DNA of 64,000 nucleotides from Maea johnstoni (lineage: Eukaryota; Annelida; Polychaeta; Spionida; Magelonidae). Positions 40,072 through 53,052 of this stretch are shown piece after piece (the first letter of the stretch is position 1; each line of letters opens with the position of its first letter). Position numbers and translations under genes: made by a program. The notes below the pieces were generated by a model. It searched no databases, was not told where the DNA came from, and saw only the letters and a program-made list of their open reading frames with translations. The stretch is taken from assembly GCA_963942565.1 (NCBI GenBank), contig OZ012690.1, forward strand, positions 13,332,649-13,396,648, read 5' to 3'.

Positions 40072-40258
40072 TACGCTTCATAATTCGATTTTCGTTTTGT
40101 GTTTTACAAATTGAAAATCGAATTTCAACCCCAAATTCGTTTTTCCATTTTTATTTTCCATTTTGAAAAACGAAAATAGAAGACGATGTTCGTTTTTCAA
40201 TTTTCCTTTGCAGTTTTGAAAAACGAAAATCGAGCTTAAAATCATGTACCACTTCATA
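40072..40258. repeat. Small inverted-repeat element rich in cgaaaatcg words
   Basis: agtggtac...tcgattttcgtttt at the left and aaaacgaaaatcga...gtaccact at the right are inverse. Interior repeats of 'cgaaaa' / 'ttttcg'. The borders are ambiguous because cttcataattc occurs at both edges. Confidence 0.45.
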
Positions 40259-40261
40259 ATT

Positions 40262-41300
40262 CAATATTATATCTATCTAGATATCTACCTATCTATATCT
40301 AGATATCTATCTATCTATCTCTCTAGATATCTATCTACCTATATATCTATCTATCTAGATATCTATCTATATATCTATCTTTCTAAATATCTATCTATCT
40401 ATCTAGATATCTATCTAAATATCTATCTAGATATCTATCTAAATATCTATCTAGATATCTAGATATCTATCTAGATATCTATCTAGATATCTAGATATCT
40501 ATCTACATATCTATCTAGATATGTAGATATCTATCTAGATATTTATCTAGATATCTAGATATCTATCTAGATATCTAGATATCTATCTAGATATCTAGCT
40601 AGATATCTAGATAACTATCTAGATATCCATCTAGATATCTTTCTATTTAGATATCTATCTAGATATCTATCTACCTATAAATGCAGATATCTAGATATCT
40701 ATCTAGATATCTACCTATCTATCTATCTATCTATCTAGTAATCTATCAAGATATCTAGATATATATCTAGATATCTAGATAGATAGATATATCTATATAT
40801 ATATATATCTAGATATTGATCCATAGAGATATCTATCTAAATATCTGGATATCTATCTAGATATCTAGATAGATATCTAGATAGATATCTATAGGATATC
40901 TAGATATCTAGGTAGATTGATATCTATATAGATGGATATCTAGATAGATAGTTAGATATCTAGATAGATATTTAAATAGATAGATAGATATCTAGATATC
41001 TATCTATATGTCTATCTATCTAGATATCTAGATGTTTAGATAGATATCTAGATATCTAGATAGATATCTAGGTAGATATCTATCAAGATATCTAGATGTC
41101 TAGCTTGATATCTAGACAGATAGATGGATATCTAGATAGATAGATATCTTAGATAGATAGACAGATATATAGATATCTAGATAGATAGATATCTAGATAG
41201 ATAGATAAATAGATAGATATACATATATAGATGAATATGTATATATATATATATATATATAAACATATAAGTATATATATATAAATATATATATATATTA
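40262..41300. repeat. 1-kb (TCTAGATA)-rich simple satellite before the gap
   Basis: Interspersed atctatctagatatct words, mostly self-complementary, turning into TA dinucleotides at the gap edge. The reading frames rich in Ile, Tyr and Leu are artefacts. The gap probably marks failure to assemble this satellite. Confidence 0.9.
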
Positions 41301-41500
41301 NNNNNNNNNNNNNNNNNNNNNNNNNNNNNNNNNNNNNNNNNNNNNNNNNNNNNNNNNNNNNNNNNNNNNNNNNNNNNNNNNNNNNNNNNNNNNNNNNNNN
41401 NNNNNNNNNNNNNNNNNNNNNNNNNNNNNNNNNNNNNNNNNNNNNNNNNNNNNNNNNNNNNNNNNNNNNNNNNNNNNNNNNNNNNNNNNNNNNNNNNNNN
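41301..41500. other. Assembly gap, 200 N
   Basis: Run of exactly 200 N, a common placeholder length, so the real size is unknown. Confidence 0.99.
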
Positions 41501-43542
41501 CAACGGTAAACCAAATGTTGCTTGACTATTACACTCCAGGTTGTCCGACATCCAGGTTGCAAGTGACCTATTTGCTTGGAGTGCGCACACCACGCACCGT
41601 TTCTCCTAAATCGCTCTTCTCGTATTTGATTCTTAACCACTGCAAATTCTTTGATATATTTCAATGTTTAAAAAATTAGAATGATGTTATTTGTGACCAA
41701 AATAAACTTTTCTGCCGTACAATTATAAGGCTTGAAAAATAAATATCATTTGATTCATTTACTGTTCTCACACAGTTGTCATTAGTTTTCGACCAACAGT
41801 TCTCTTTTGAATATTTTTTATAACCAGGTCACTGTTCGGGCTCACAGGCATGAATGTGGTTGAAAAAACGCGCCCTTGCTTGAAAGTGGCCTGTCTGCAG
41901 TCGAGACGGCTGCACCCTGTTTGTGGTCGATTGAAAAGAGATAGTGGCGCCCCACTGTACTAAGGTAATTTAAACACATACGTATATACGTATTGTGCTG
42001 ATTTACTTGTTTTCTAATATTTTGCCTTTGTTGTCCATCATATGGAGTAGTAAGGTAATTGGAAGTATGAAAAAAGGATTAGACAATGAATAGAACATTC
42101 TTGACCAGCTTTTTAGCGAGGTTAAATGCTGTGCTAGTTTAGATGGCCAAGGATGTGCAGCCATTTTTTACTTCGTCAAATAATCTATGAATGTTCAAAG
42201 AGTAGAGTTGAGTTGATTGCTAATCGTCTCTAGTGATATCTTGCTTGGTATGAATATACATGTATTTGTATTTGAAACATTTTTCAATCATGACCTGATT
42301 TGTATGCATAGTTTGGAATAAATGTGTCGTGAAGGTTCTAGACCTTTATTGAACACAAAAAGCGCAAGGGAATAACCAATCCATTTATCTTGGTAACAAC
42401 CCTCCCATTGAAAAGGTTTTGGAAAGTATTCTAAGGCACATATGCATACAATATACAAGGTTTAGGAGATGGCTCAAAAGATGTTTTCTAAATCTGTACT
42501 TAATTTAATGACCTTCTCTAAAATATCAAAAGGTGTAGGCGACACTTCCAGAAAGATAAAGTGGTAATTAATTCATTCCCATAACCCTTAAATATGTAGA
42601 ATTAATGAACTGAAACCGACTGGGTTTAATTCATAAACGGATTACCCCAGACATTTGACGGTATTGCTATCAATCAATATATATTCATCCTGCACGGTGA
42701 TAAAAGTTCAATGAAATCATGAGAGATCAAAAGGCCTGCAATGATTTGATAGTGAGAGGTTTGACTTGGTGTTGATAAGTTTGATGATATTTTGAAATTG
42801 TCAACGAAACCAAGTTTTAGAACAAAATCAATGAAATGAATGGCTATTGATTGTCGTCAGAGTCATAAACTATTGGCCGACTTATTATGGCCAATAACAT
42901 GCCGGTTTACAATCCTACAACTTGCACTTATTGCAGTTAATATCCATTTGCATGTTTCTATTTTATACATATTTAGGTTGGTGTGATATAAGAGGAACAT
43001 GAGAGATCACAAGGCCTGAAAGTGAGACATTTTATAGGGTGTTGATAAGTTTAAATATGTTTTTAAATTGTAAACAAAAAAGAGTTTTGGAATGAAATCA
43101 ATGTAATGAATGGCTATCCATTGTCGTGTGAGTTATAAACTATTGACCAACTTATTATGGCCAATAACATGACAGTTTACAAACCTACAACTTGCACTTA
43201 TTGCAGTTAATATCCATTTGAATGTTTCCATTTTATACATATTTAGGTTGGTGTGATATAAGAGGAACATGAGAGATCACAAGGCCTGAAAGTGAGACAT
43301 TTAATAGGGTGCTGATAAGTTTAAACATGTTTTTAAATTGTAAACAAAAAAGAGTTTTGGAATGAAATCAATGTAATGAATGGCTATCCATTGTCGTTTG
43401 AGTTATAAACTATTGACCAACTTATTATGGCCAATAACATGACAGTTTACAAACCTCCAACATGCAAATTGAGCAGTTGATACCCATTTGAATGTTTCCA
43501 TTCGATACATATTTAGGTTGGTGTGATTTAAGAAAAACTAAA

Positions 43543-43656
43543 GAAGATCATATTCATTATTTCAACTACAATATATGCCAATGTGCATTTCATATTTCTG
43601 ATGGTCACAGCGAAAACCCTGTTAACCCTGCAATTGATTATTTTGACATTCAAAAG
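43543..43656. other. Conserved 114-bp segment open on both strands (copy 1)
   Basis: Homologous to 48726-48839 without any indel. On the + strand it reads EDHIHYFNYN... to a GT donor; on the minus strand it reads ...IRNMKCTLAYIVVEIMNMIF to a stop just beyond. Which strand, if either, codes is undecided. Confidence 0.3.
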
Positions 43657-43689
43657 GTAACTCGTAGTATCAAAATTGTTATGATTAGT

Positions 43690-43754
43690 GTAATTATTAT
43701 TATTATTATTGTTTATTATTATTTTATTATTATTATTATTTTTATTATTATTAT

Positions 43755-43786
<32 letters not shown>

Positions 43787-43839
43787 TTATCATTATTATT
43801 ATTATTACTAATATCATTAGTGATAGCAGCTGCAGCAGC

Positions 43840-43880
<41 letters not shown>

Positions 43881-43908
43881 CAGTAGTAGTAACAGTAGTA
43901 GTTCTAGT

Positions 43909-43945
<37 letters not shown>

Positions 43946-43946
43946 T

Positions 43947-43990
<44 letters not shown>
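43690..43990. repeat. (ATT)n followed by (AGT)n repeat
   Basis: About 120 bp of ATT repeats then 150 bp of AGT repeats. The long homopolymer-like frames (poly-Ile, poly-Ser, poly-Val) come from this and are not genes. Confidence 0.92.
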
Positions 43991-44037
43991 CGCATCAATA
44001 ATGGTATATTCTATACTAAAACATCAGATATACATAC

Positions 44038-44771
44038 CTATGGACACATGGCTGGTTGTTGTTTCATCATGGTAACCTGTGGTGAAGGGCTGAAGTGTTG
44101 ATCGTGCTATCGTTGTGGCTGTTGCCGTTGATGCTGCTGTTGTTGTTGCAGCTGTTTTTGTTGTTAATGGCACCGAAGATGTAATAGTTGTGGGTTCTGT
44201 TTTATGAGAATTTCAATGATAGTAAGGATGGATACATGTATAAAAGGATGCAACGCTTTGTTAGGTATTTATAGATTATACGCTTGAACTATATTTGTAT
44301 TGCTTGAGAAATATATGGAGTTGAATGGTACGTATTGATATTGATTCAAATAATGTGATATATTCGATCGTCATACTGATTGCTATATTTTCCAGGTCAT
44401 AATGAGCAGGAAAATTGTTTGCCATTCAACCGATTCAAGATTGCTTTATGCCTTGTAGAAGACAGTAAGTAATTGAGGAAGAATACTAAATATCAACTAA
44501 ATTTTCGTAATAAATGCGTAATAGAAATCATAAATGGCCATACCAACCGCAATGAGTTGAAAAATGAGAATAAGACTTGATGTAATTTACACACATTAAT
44601 CTTGATATGATTTAATAAATCTGCTAAATGCAATATTTGTCAATTAGAATACAACATAAGTCACTCTTCATGAAATATATCTGATGATCATAGGAAAAAA
44701 GATATCTTTTATCTAGACTCTGTTACCTATGGAAAATAGCAATTATTGTATAATTACTACTATTTTTAATT

Positions 44772-44837
<66 letters not shown>

Positions 44838-46506
44838 TTACCTGATACATTTTCCCGCATCCAGTAGTAAATTTTGTGCATCATATAACCACTGCTCTGT
44901 ACTAATGGTCCTGTACCAAGCGTAGGATGTCCTGCTCCTGCAATAAGTGTTCCCCACCATCGATTTAACCCGTTGTCAACTGTTGTGAGCAATGCACGTG
45001 GATCACTAAGCCAAGGCATGCGATTTCCAATGGCAGACCCATGTGAATTCGTCCAATCACCATACTTTGTGAGAAGTTGAACATTTGTCTGTGAGTTGTT
45101 AGTGCACATAAATGAATACATTTTTGAAGCTTTCCATATGCCTCCAACAGACTGTCTGGAACCACCCTCAATTCGGTACTGGAAAGAATGATTTAAATAT
45201 CTTAGTTAAGGCAGAAATCTGTGTGGGGCTGCTGTCGGATGTCTTTGGTTTGGCCTCAAATATGGATATCAACACAAAAGACATGAGTAGTGACCACCGG
45301 CCACAAATCTCGACCAAGCAACTTTCTATTGATGCATGGTCTGGAAAATAAAAGGCAAGGTGTTCTTTTGACGATACCTATATCTGGATCAACTTTACCC
45401 TGGCTGTCTGGGTATTTAGTAGGGTTCTACCATAGTTGTGTAAGTGGTCATAGGTATTTTGATAACTGATTAAATGAAATAGCTATTTCCCCTGTGAATT
45501 ATTCAATGTTTTAGGCTAGCATATAATCCTAGTACCAAATAAAGTCAGAACAGATGTATTGCAATTTTCAAAAAGAAATGAAAATGGAACCGCAATGTAG
45601 CAAATCAAAGCTATTTGATTTCCTTGTCAAAATTAAACATGGTGTTCTCTGTTAGTTAAAATGAGTGTCATAACCAGATAGGTCATTATATTTTAGAACG
45701 GGTCATGAAGATATATTTGCCTTCATTTACCAGTGACTGTAACATCTAATGCTGTAAAATTCCGTTTGCATCTCTATTTTAACAAGCTTTTCAAACTAAA
45801 CTTATACAGCTTAGTTTATTTTATGCCGAAAATCATTTCCACATACTAGTTGATAAGGCATACATATAAATTTATGCCACGCTTGTATTTTTAATATGTA
45901 CCACAACTTACCTGGAAGGTATTTCCAATACCTTGATTTTTAATGGAGTCTGCACGGTAAAGTATGGAGTACTCAGTGTCAATACTAGGATTGTGTTCAT
46001 TCATGCGCTTAATCGTGTCTTCATTCCATTGATTAGAAGTTCTGTTTGTAGTACCAAAAAGAACCAATGTCCATCCCCCCTCATCCTTTGTCATATCGCA
46101 ATAAACTGGGAAAGTGTTGCCATCTATTGTTACGTTGTAGACTCCATCACTGAGGGAGGTTCCACGCAATGATGCAGTTTGATAGATATGATTACATGAT
46201 GTTGATGCTGTAAATGATAAAATACATATTTTGTTTTTATAAACCATATGCATCTTCTTTCAAGGTTTGTTTTATTTAACAGTGCAGTACTAGACTTAAG
46301 TACCTTATAACGAATTCATAAGGTATTTGGCGAATCAGGTTTGCTGTGGTGTTCAAAAAATAGGAGTGAGGGAAGGATCTTGGTTGGGAGTAGGCGATAC
46401 CTTTGGGGTAACACCTTTTCATTATCCATTCTTTATAAAGCGCTTATGAATACTATGGGTGGAAAGGTCAATGTATCAAATATCAATTATTACCATTATC
46501 AGTATA

Positions 46507-46598
<92 letters not shown>

Positions 46599-47179
46599 TG
46601 TGTGTGTGTGTGTGTGTATTTCTATTTGTGTTTATATATAAAGTGTAAATTATACTTTTATCCACATTGTTGTTTAAAACTAGTACCAAAAGACAATTAG
46701 AATATGAATAGAATATTGGCCAAATAGCCTTAATGGTATATTATATTCAACTCCAAGCTCCCAACATTACCCACCTTGGTAATAATAGTGTATTGTTGTT
46801 CATACACAGACTTTTCCAACAGGAAGTGAGCGGGTCATCCAGGAGCAGCCATATTTAGCCTTGCTGAAGCCACATGCGGTTTGATTCTCGAACCAAGAAT
46901 GGCAACACCTGACACAGCTGGCCTGAGAGTGAAGTGTCTTCACAGCTTTTAGTGAGAATGTAGACTCACCTTCTTTATTCTGGTCACACACACTATGCCT
47001 TAAGGCTTAGGAAGTCCCCAGCATAAACGAACCTTATGGTATAATGGTACTTTAACAAACAAACAAATAAATAAATGACTGACCAATATAAGAGTATTGT
47101 TCGCTTGATGATGTTAGGTGACTTTCTTCTTCTCTTGTAGTGCCCTCTGTCATCTCAGTGTATGAAGTCCTGTGTGTGA
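44038..47179 (-). CDS. Fibrinogen-related domain module, copy A, with stalk exons
   Basis: Minus-strand exons in order: 47084-47179 (Ser/Thr-rich, 32 codons), 45912-46207, 44842-45178, 44038-44196 (Thr/Ala-rich stalk, 53 codons). The two middle exons give about 211 aa, the usual length of a fibrinogen-related domain. They start [20 protein letters not shown], contain [17 protein letters not shown], and end [28 protein letters not shown]. The first half matches the family well; the second half is divergent and lacks the usual YWLGN. Outer introns are all phase 1 and the inner one phase 0. No signal-peptide exon was found between this and copy B, so A may be the second domain of one longer protein. 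Probably a secreted or surface lectin-like protein. Confidence 0.62.
44778..44834. repeat. (GA)n microsatellite touching a splice donor
   Basis: Pure GA for about 55 bp. On the minus strand it is a (CT)n tract starting 8 bases after the donor of the exon 44842-45178. Confidence 0.92.
46508..46620. repeat. (TA)n(TG)n microsatellite
   Basis: About 85 bp of TA followed by a short TG run. Reading frames here are artefacts. Confidence 0.92.
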
Positions 47180-47478
47180 CTATAAAAGAAAACACGATTG
47201 AAAATGTTAAACAAATTTTGGAAATAGCTATCCAAAGACCGGTGTCCGTCATTCTGAATGTGGGCTAGAGTTAGGTGAAATCTAGCCTTGTCGTTTAAAC
47301 ACATACGTTCATGCCTTTCGTGCCCATTACCTTGTTATCAGATATTGTGCCTTGCTGTCTATCTTAGGAAAGGTGTAACAAATCACCTGGGGAAGTCACA
47401 AATATTAGATTCTATGTATGTGCACCGTTTGTCCTTGGATGGGCAGTCAATAATTATGATACAACTATTAAAGGACAC

Positions 47479-47579
47479 GTGTCAGAGTATTGTTCGGCAG
47501 ATGATGTTAGGTGACTTTCGTCTATGATAGTGCTCTTTGTCATCTCAGTATTTAAATAACTTTGTGTGACTTGAAAGGG
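47479..47579 (-). pseudogene. Decayed duplicate of the Ser/Thr-rich exon
   Basis: Homologous to exon 47084-47179 (tactgagatgacaaagagc.., cacctaacatcatct..gaacaatactct). The frame is still open, but the 3' donor is gone (tct gac acg tgt). Host-exon relic. Confidence 0.5.
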
Positions 47580-48903
47580 GAACAAGACTGAAAATGTCAA
47601 TCAACGTGTGAACGTGCGAACATAGCTATTCAATTGCTGGTGTCTTTCAGTTTGAATATGGGCTAGAGTTTAGTGAAACCTAGTCATGTTTTTTAAACAC
47701 ATACGTATATACGCAATTTGCTGATTTACTTGTTTTCAGATATTTTGCCCTTTTTGTCCACTATATTGAGTAGCTAATAATTGGATGTATGAAAAAATAA
47801 TTAAATGATGAATAGAATATTTTGACCAGTATTTTAGAGAAGTTAAATACAGTGTTAGTTTGGATGGCTAAGGATGTGCAGCCATTTTTCACTTCATCAA
47901 GTAATCTAGGAATGTTCGAACAGCAGAGTTCAGTCAATTGCCATTCGTCTCTTGTGATATCTTGCTTGGTATGAATATATTTTCGTTTGAAATATGTATA
48001 AGTATGACTCTTGCTTATTTGATTTGTATGAGTAGTTTGGAATAGATGTGTCATGATAGTTTAAACTTTTATTGAACACAAAAAGCGCCAGGGTAAAAAA
48101 CATCCCATTTTTCTTGGTTACAACCTTACTACTGAAATGGTTTCAGACAGTATTCTAAGGCGCATATGTTTACAAAATAGAATGCTTAGGAGATGGCTTA
48201 AAATATGTTTTCCAAATCTGTATTTGATTTAATGACATTTGCTATAATATCAAAGGTGTGTGCGACACTTTCAGAAAAATAGAGTGGTAAATAATCTATT
48301 CCCATTCCCCACAAATATGTAGAATTAATGAACTGAAACTGACTCTGTGTTTAGTTCATAACCGGATTACACCATGCATTTGACGTTGTTGCTTTCAATC
48401 CATATATATTATATCCTGCACGGTTATAAAAGTTGAATGGAATCATGAGAGATCACAAGGCCTGCAATGGTTTGATAGTGAGAGGTTTGACTTGGTGTTG
48501 ATAAGTTTGATGATATTTTGAAACTGTCAACGAAACCAAGTTTTAGATAAAAATCAATGTACTGAATGGCTATTGATTGTCGTCTGAGTTATAAACTATT
48601 GGCGAACTTATTATTGCGAATAACATGCCAGTTTACATCGTCCAACTTGCAATTTGTGCAGATGATACCCATTGGAATACCCATTTTATACGTATTTAGG
48701 TTGATGTTATTTAAATGAATCTAAGGAAGATCATATTCATTATTTCAACTACAATTTGTGCCAAGGTACATTTTATATTTCTGACGGCCCCAGCAAAAGT
48801 CCTGTCAGTCCGACATCTAACCTTTTTAACAATCTGAAGGTAAGTCGAAGTATCAATAACCAATCGCAACAGAGAATGAGCAGTAGGCATATAACACAAA
48901 TTC

Positions 48904-49065
48904 TTATTGACACAAGGCTTATTGTCGTTTCATCATGGTAACCCATAGTGGAGGACTGATGTCTTGATATTTCTATTGTTGCTGCTGTCGTTGATGTTTC
49001 TGCTGTTGTTTTTGTTGCAGCTGTTTTCGTTGTTGTTTGCAGAGTAGATGTATTAGATGTAGGTT
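48904..49065 (-). pseudogene. Decayed duplicate of the Thr-rich stalk exon
   Basis: Copy-2 counterpart of exon 44038-44196. The frame stays open (Thr/Ala-rich, then GYHDETTIS), but the acceptor reads acgg in place of acag and the donor GT is lost, so it is probably skipped. Confidence 0.5.
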
Positions 49066-49649
49066 CCGTTTTACGAGAATTTCAAAGGTGAATTGGATGG
49101 ATATATTAATAAAAAAAAGGAGCACCATTCTGTTGAGTTCTTGTAGACCGTATGCTGGAACTATATTTGTATTGCTTGACAACTCAGTATTGAGTTAGTT
49201 GATCGGTACATATTGATATTGATGAAAATTATGTAATATTCGAGTGTCATACCTCTTGCTATATTTCCCGGGTCATATAAGCATGAAAATAGTTGGACAT
49301 TCAATTGATTCATGAATGCTTTATGCCTTGGAGAAAGCACCAAGTAATTGAGGAAAAATACAGAGTATAAACTTAATTTTCATGATAAATGCGTTGAGAA
49401 CATTTTTAGAAATCATAAATAGCCATACCAACCGCAATTAGTGGAAAAATGAGCGTTATAGACCTGTTGTAATTACACAATTTAATCTTGGTATGATTCA
49501 AACAAAAACTAATGAATGCCATATTTATCAATTCTACATGTAATACAATATAAGACAATCTGCATGTAATATATCTAATGATCACAGCAAAAATGATATC
49601 CTGTATAGACTCTGTTACCCTCAGGAAATAAGACTTACCAATTTAGTAT

Positions 49650-49780
49650 CATTATTATTATCATTATTATTATTGTTATTATCATTATTATTATCATTAT
49701 TATTATAATTATTATTATTACTATTATTATTATTATTATTATTATTTCAATTATTACTAGTATTAGTAGTAGTAGTTTTG
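49650..49780. repeat. (ATT/ATC)n simple repeat
   Basis: Trinucleotide ATT repeats with ATC interruptions, 100 bp before the stalk exon 49887-49985. Confidence 0.9.
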
Positions 49781-49886
49781 TCGTAGTTATGATTTAATTG
49801 TTATCATCATAATTACCATCATTATTATTATCATTATTTGTTTATATCGAAATATTTCATACACAGATCTTCAAGAGATAACATAC

Positions 49887-50200
49887 GGCTAGTTGTTGAA
49901 TCATCATGATAGCCAGTAGTTGAGGCCTGGGATGTTCTCATTGATGGTGATGTTGATGATGACGGATTTGGTTGGTCTGGAGTAACTGGAAAATGATACA
50001 AACAATTAGAAACACTTGGCTAGATATTGACTCAGCATATTGGCTTATAGGTGTGCTTATGCAATGGTTTTAAAACATTACCTCGCCTTAAACCACAATT
50101 TTATCATCAAATATCCTCTGCACAGCAACTACTACTCTCCACTGCTCTGCCTGGTGACATTAATTAGCAGCCCTCTCTATGGTATAAAGTTATGGTATAA

Positions 50201-50275
<75 letters not shown>

Positions 50276-53052
50276 CCTGATACATTTTCTCGCATCCAGT
50301 AGTAAACTTTGGGCATCATAATACCATAGCTAGCGATATATGGTGCTATACCATACGGAGTATGTCCTGGTCCTGCAATAAGTGTTCCCCACCATGAATG
50401 TACTCTGTTGGATGTTGTCAGCACAGCCATATGATCACTAAGCCAAGGCATGCGATTTGCAATGGCTTCATCTTGTGCATTCGACCAATCACCAAACTTT
50501 GTGAGAAGTTGAACATTTGTCTGTGATTTGTTGGTGCACAAAAATGAATACATTTTTGGAGCCTTCCATATGCCTCCCATAGACTGTCTGCCACCACCCT
50601 CAATTCGGTACTGGAAAGAATGTTTTAGATATCTTAGTTAAGGCAGAAATCTAGGTGGGGCTGCTGTCAGATGTCTTCGGTTTGGCCTCAAATATGGATA
50701 TCAACACGAAAGATTTCACATGAGTAGTGATCACTGGCCACAAATCTCGACCAAGCAACTTTTGATTGACGCGTGGTCTGGAAAACAAAAGGCAAGGTGT
50801 TCTTTTGACGATACCTATATCTGGATCAACTTAACCTTGGCTGTCTGCTTTGTCCCTAAAGCTTCCTTCACGCTAGATCATTTTGACCAACATTTTCATC
50901 TCATTTCTTTGCTGAAATTGAATAACATTGAAGTCAACGAGGCCAATGTTATAGAATATGACCAATATGAAACCCCTCAAAGTCCAAAGTCATACCACAG
51001 GTACCGTGAACTGAATGAATGAGCATATGATAGTCTCATTTTCAAGTAAAGGATGATCTCTTGACATTTTGCTAGAAAACGAAACACAGCAAAATACAAA
51101 ATAGCAACTTATGAATGAGTGTATCATTATTAGGTAACTATTGGATATGACCTTTACATTCGCATATGGTTTCAGATACTCAGGTTTTAAAAATGACCCT
51201 GGTATAGCGTAGGGTTCTACCATAGTTGTGTTAGTGGTCATCAGTATTTTTATAACTGATTGATTAAAAGTGCTATTTCCCCTGTGAATTATTCAATGTT
51301 TTAGGCTGGCATAGAATCCTAGTATCAAATAACCTCACAACAGATGACTTGCAATCTTCAAAAAGAAATGAAAATGGAACCACAATGTAGCAAATCAAAG
51401 CTATCTGATTTCCTTGTCAAAATTAAACATGATGTTCTCTGTTAATAAAACTGTGTGTCATAACCGGATAGGTCATTATATTTGAGAAAGGTTTATGAAG
51501 ATATATTTACCTTCATTCACCAGTGGCTATAACATCTCGATTCTGTTTGCATCTCTATTCCAACAAGCTTATCAAACTAAACTAATACAGCTTAGTTCAT
51601 TTTATGCTCAGAATCATTTCCACATACTAAAGAAATCAATCCTTAGTTGATAAGGTATACATGTAGATTAATGCCACGCTTGTTCATTTACTATGTACAA
51701 CAACTTACCTGGAATGTATTTCCGATACCTTGATTCTTAATGGAGTCTGCACGGTAAAGTATGGAGTACTCAGTGTCAATACTAGGATTGTGTTCATTCA
51801 TGCGCTTAATCGTGGTTTGATTCCATTGGTTATAAGTTCTGCTTGTAGAACCAAAAAGAACCAATGTCCATCCCCCCTCATCCTTTGTCATATCACAATA
51901 AACTGGGAAAGTGTTGCCATCTATTGTTACGTTGTAGACTCCATCACTGAGGGAGGTTCCACGCAATAATGCAGTTTGATAGATATGATTACATGACGTT
52001 GATGCTGTAAATAATAAAATACATACTTTGTTTTTATAAGGAATATAAACGTCTCTCATGGTTTTCCTTTTTAACAGTGCAGTACTCGATTGAAGTACCT
52101 GTTAAATAATTAAAAATATATGCGGATAACCAATTTTCCAGTGGTGTTCAGAAAATAGGAGTGAGGAAATGGTCTTGGTTTTAGTGTAGGCGATAGCTTT
52201 TGGGTAACATCTGTCTATAGACTATTATTAATAAAGCGATTTGGAACAGTATAGGAGGAAAGGTCATTATATCAAATATTTGTTATTATTATTATTACCA
52301 TAATTGTTATTATCATTGTTATCATTATCATTATCATGATTATAAGAGGTAGTAGTAGCAGCAGTAGTATTGTTATTATCATTATTATCATTTCTGTTAT
52401 CATAATTATTATTATTATTGTTATTATCATTATTATTATTATTATTATTCTATTGTCATTGTTATTGTTATCATTATTGTTATTATATTATCATAATTAT
52501 TGTTATTATTAATTTTTTATTAGTTTTATCATTTTTGTTATTATCTGTTATTATTTCTATTATTATTTTTATTATTATCATTATTATAATATTATTATTA
52601 TTATTATTATTATCATTATTATTATTATTATTTTTATTATTATTATCATTATTATTATTAAATAGGTTCACACGTTTTGAGGCTTTTTTCGCATGCTGGT
52701 GCATGAATGAGTTAAACACCCCTCTATACACCGTAGTATGTGCATCACAATGGATCTATCGGTTGCGCAGCCACAGTCGAGTATGGACATCTACCATAGA
52801 GAACAAAAGATTTACGTCTGATGATGTAACAGGTTTTTACTGACTAGCTATTGTTTTAATTGAAAATGAATTCAGATCAACTGAAAGAACTAGTCTCAGA
52901 ACTGGTGATGAATCCTTCTTACTCTGGCAGAATTTAAGATGCACATCGCTTCCTAGAATACCAACGACTATTGACTATAACAATTGAAAGAAATGCTCAC
53001 CAGGATCTGCGAATACTTCACAAAATACCAACAGGACCAACAGGATGAAGAT
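49887..53052 (-). CDS. Fibrinogen-related domain gene, copy B, with signal-peptide exon
   Basis: Minus-strand exons: 53001-53052 (IFILLVLLVFCEVFADPG, a signal-peptide core; the Met exon lies further upstream and was not found), 51709-52004, 50277-50610, 49887-49985 (33-codon Ser/Thr-rich stalk, STSPSMRTSQASTTGYHDD). Splice sites and phases agree: signal exon ends phase 1, the domain is a 1-1 module with an inner phase-0 intron, the stalk is 1-1. The domain is about 210 aa, contains [20 protein letters not shown] and ends [12 protein letters not shown], very close to copy A. Expected to enter the secretory pathway. Whether it ends here or continues into copy A through 47084-47179 is open. Confidence 0.65.
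50202..50270. repeat. (GA)n microsatellite touching a splice donor, copy 2
   Basis: Pure GA for about 68 bp, ending 7 bases before the boundary of exon 50277-50610. Same position as the 44.8-kb repeat relative to its paralogous exon. Confidence 0.92.
52285..52662. repeat. (ATT/ATC)n simple repeat
   Basis: Long imperfect ATT/ATC trinucleotide tract with a short (AGT/AGC) island. The Leu/Ile- or Asn-rich frames over it are not genes. Confidence 0.9.

Larger units (their letters stand above)
41975..52260. repeat. Tandem segmental duplication, about 5.7 kb per copy
   Basis: Copy 1 starts near 41975 (cacatacgtatatacgtattgtgctgatttac) and copy 2 near 47699 (cacatacgtatatacgcaatttgctgatttac). Matching landmarks continue through both: 43543/48726, 44842/50277 and 45912/51709, ending near 46400/52260. 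Inside copy 1 a 275-bp subunit is further repeated (42700-43500). Short extra duplication at 47091-47350 and 47479-47740. Confidence 0.8.

Noticed and set aside
40244-40462. Ile/Tyr/Leu/Ser-rich open frame
   Set aside because: Entirely within the TCTAGATA satellite; translation of a simple repeat.
41177-41664. Minus-strand ORFs crossing the gap
   Set aside because: They run through 200 N and the TA/TCTAGATA satellite; only 30-odd codons are real bases, and these have no recognisable domain.
43498-43656. Resemblance to a TGF-beta mature domain (LGWCDLRKTKEDHIHYFNYN)
   Set aside because: Only a short chance-like match; the cysteine pattern is wrong, copy 2 has a stop at the matching place, and upstream repeats show the same sequence is non-coding elsewhere.
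43492-44101. Long frames with poly-Ile, poly-Ser, poly-Val and poly-Asn on both strands
   Set aside because: Produced by (ATT)n and (AGT)n runs; no splice or start context.
46341-46700. Ile/Tyr-rich ORF
   Set aside because: Translation of a (TA)n microsatellite.
46800-46991. Cys-containing minus-strand frame ([18 protein letters not shown]) as an exon of the fibrinogen-like gene
   Set aside because: No convincing acceptor or donor in a phase that fits the neighbouring 1-1 modules; left out.
48949-49182. Gln-rich minus-strand frame (QQRKQLQQKQQQ)
   Set aside because: Alternative frame of the decayed Thr-rich stalk exon; not supported by splice sites.
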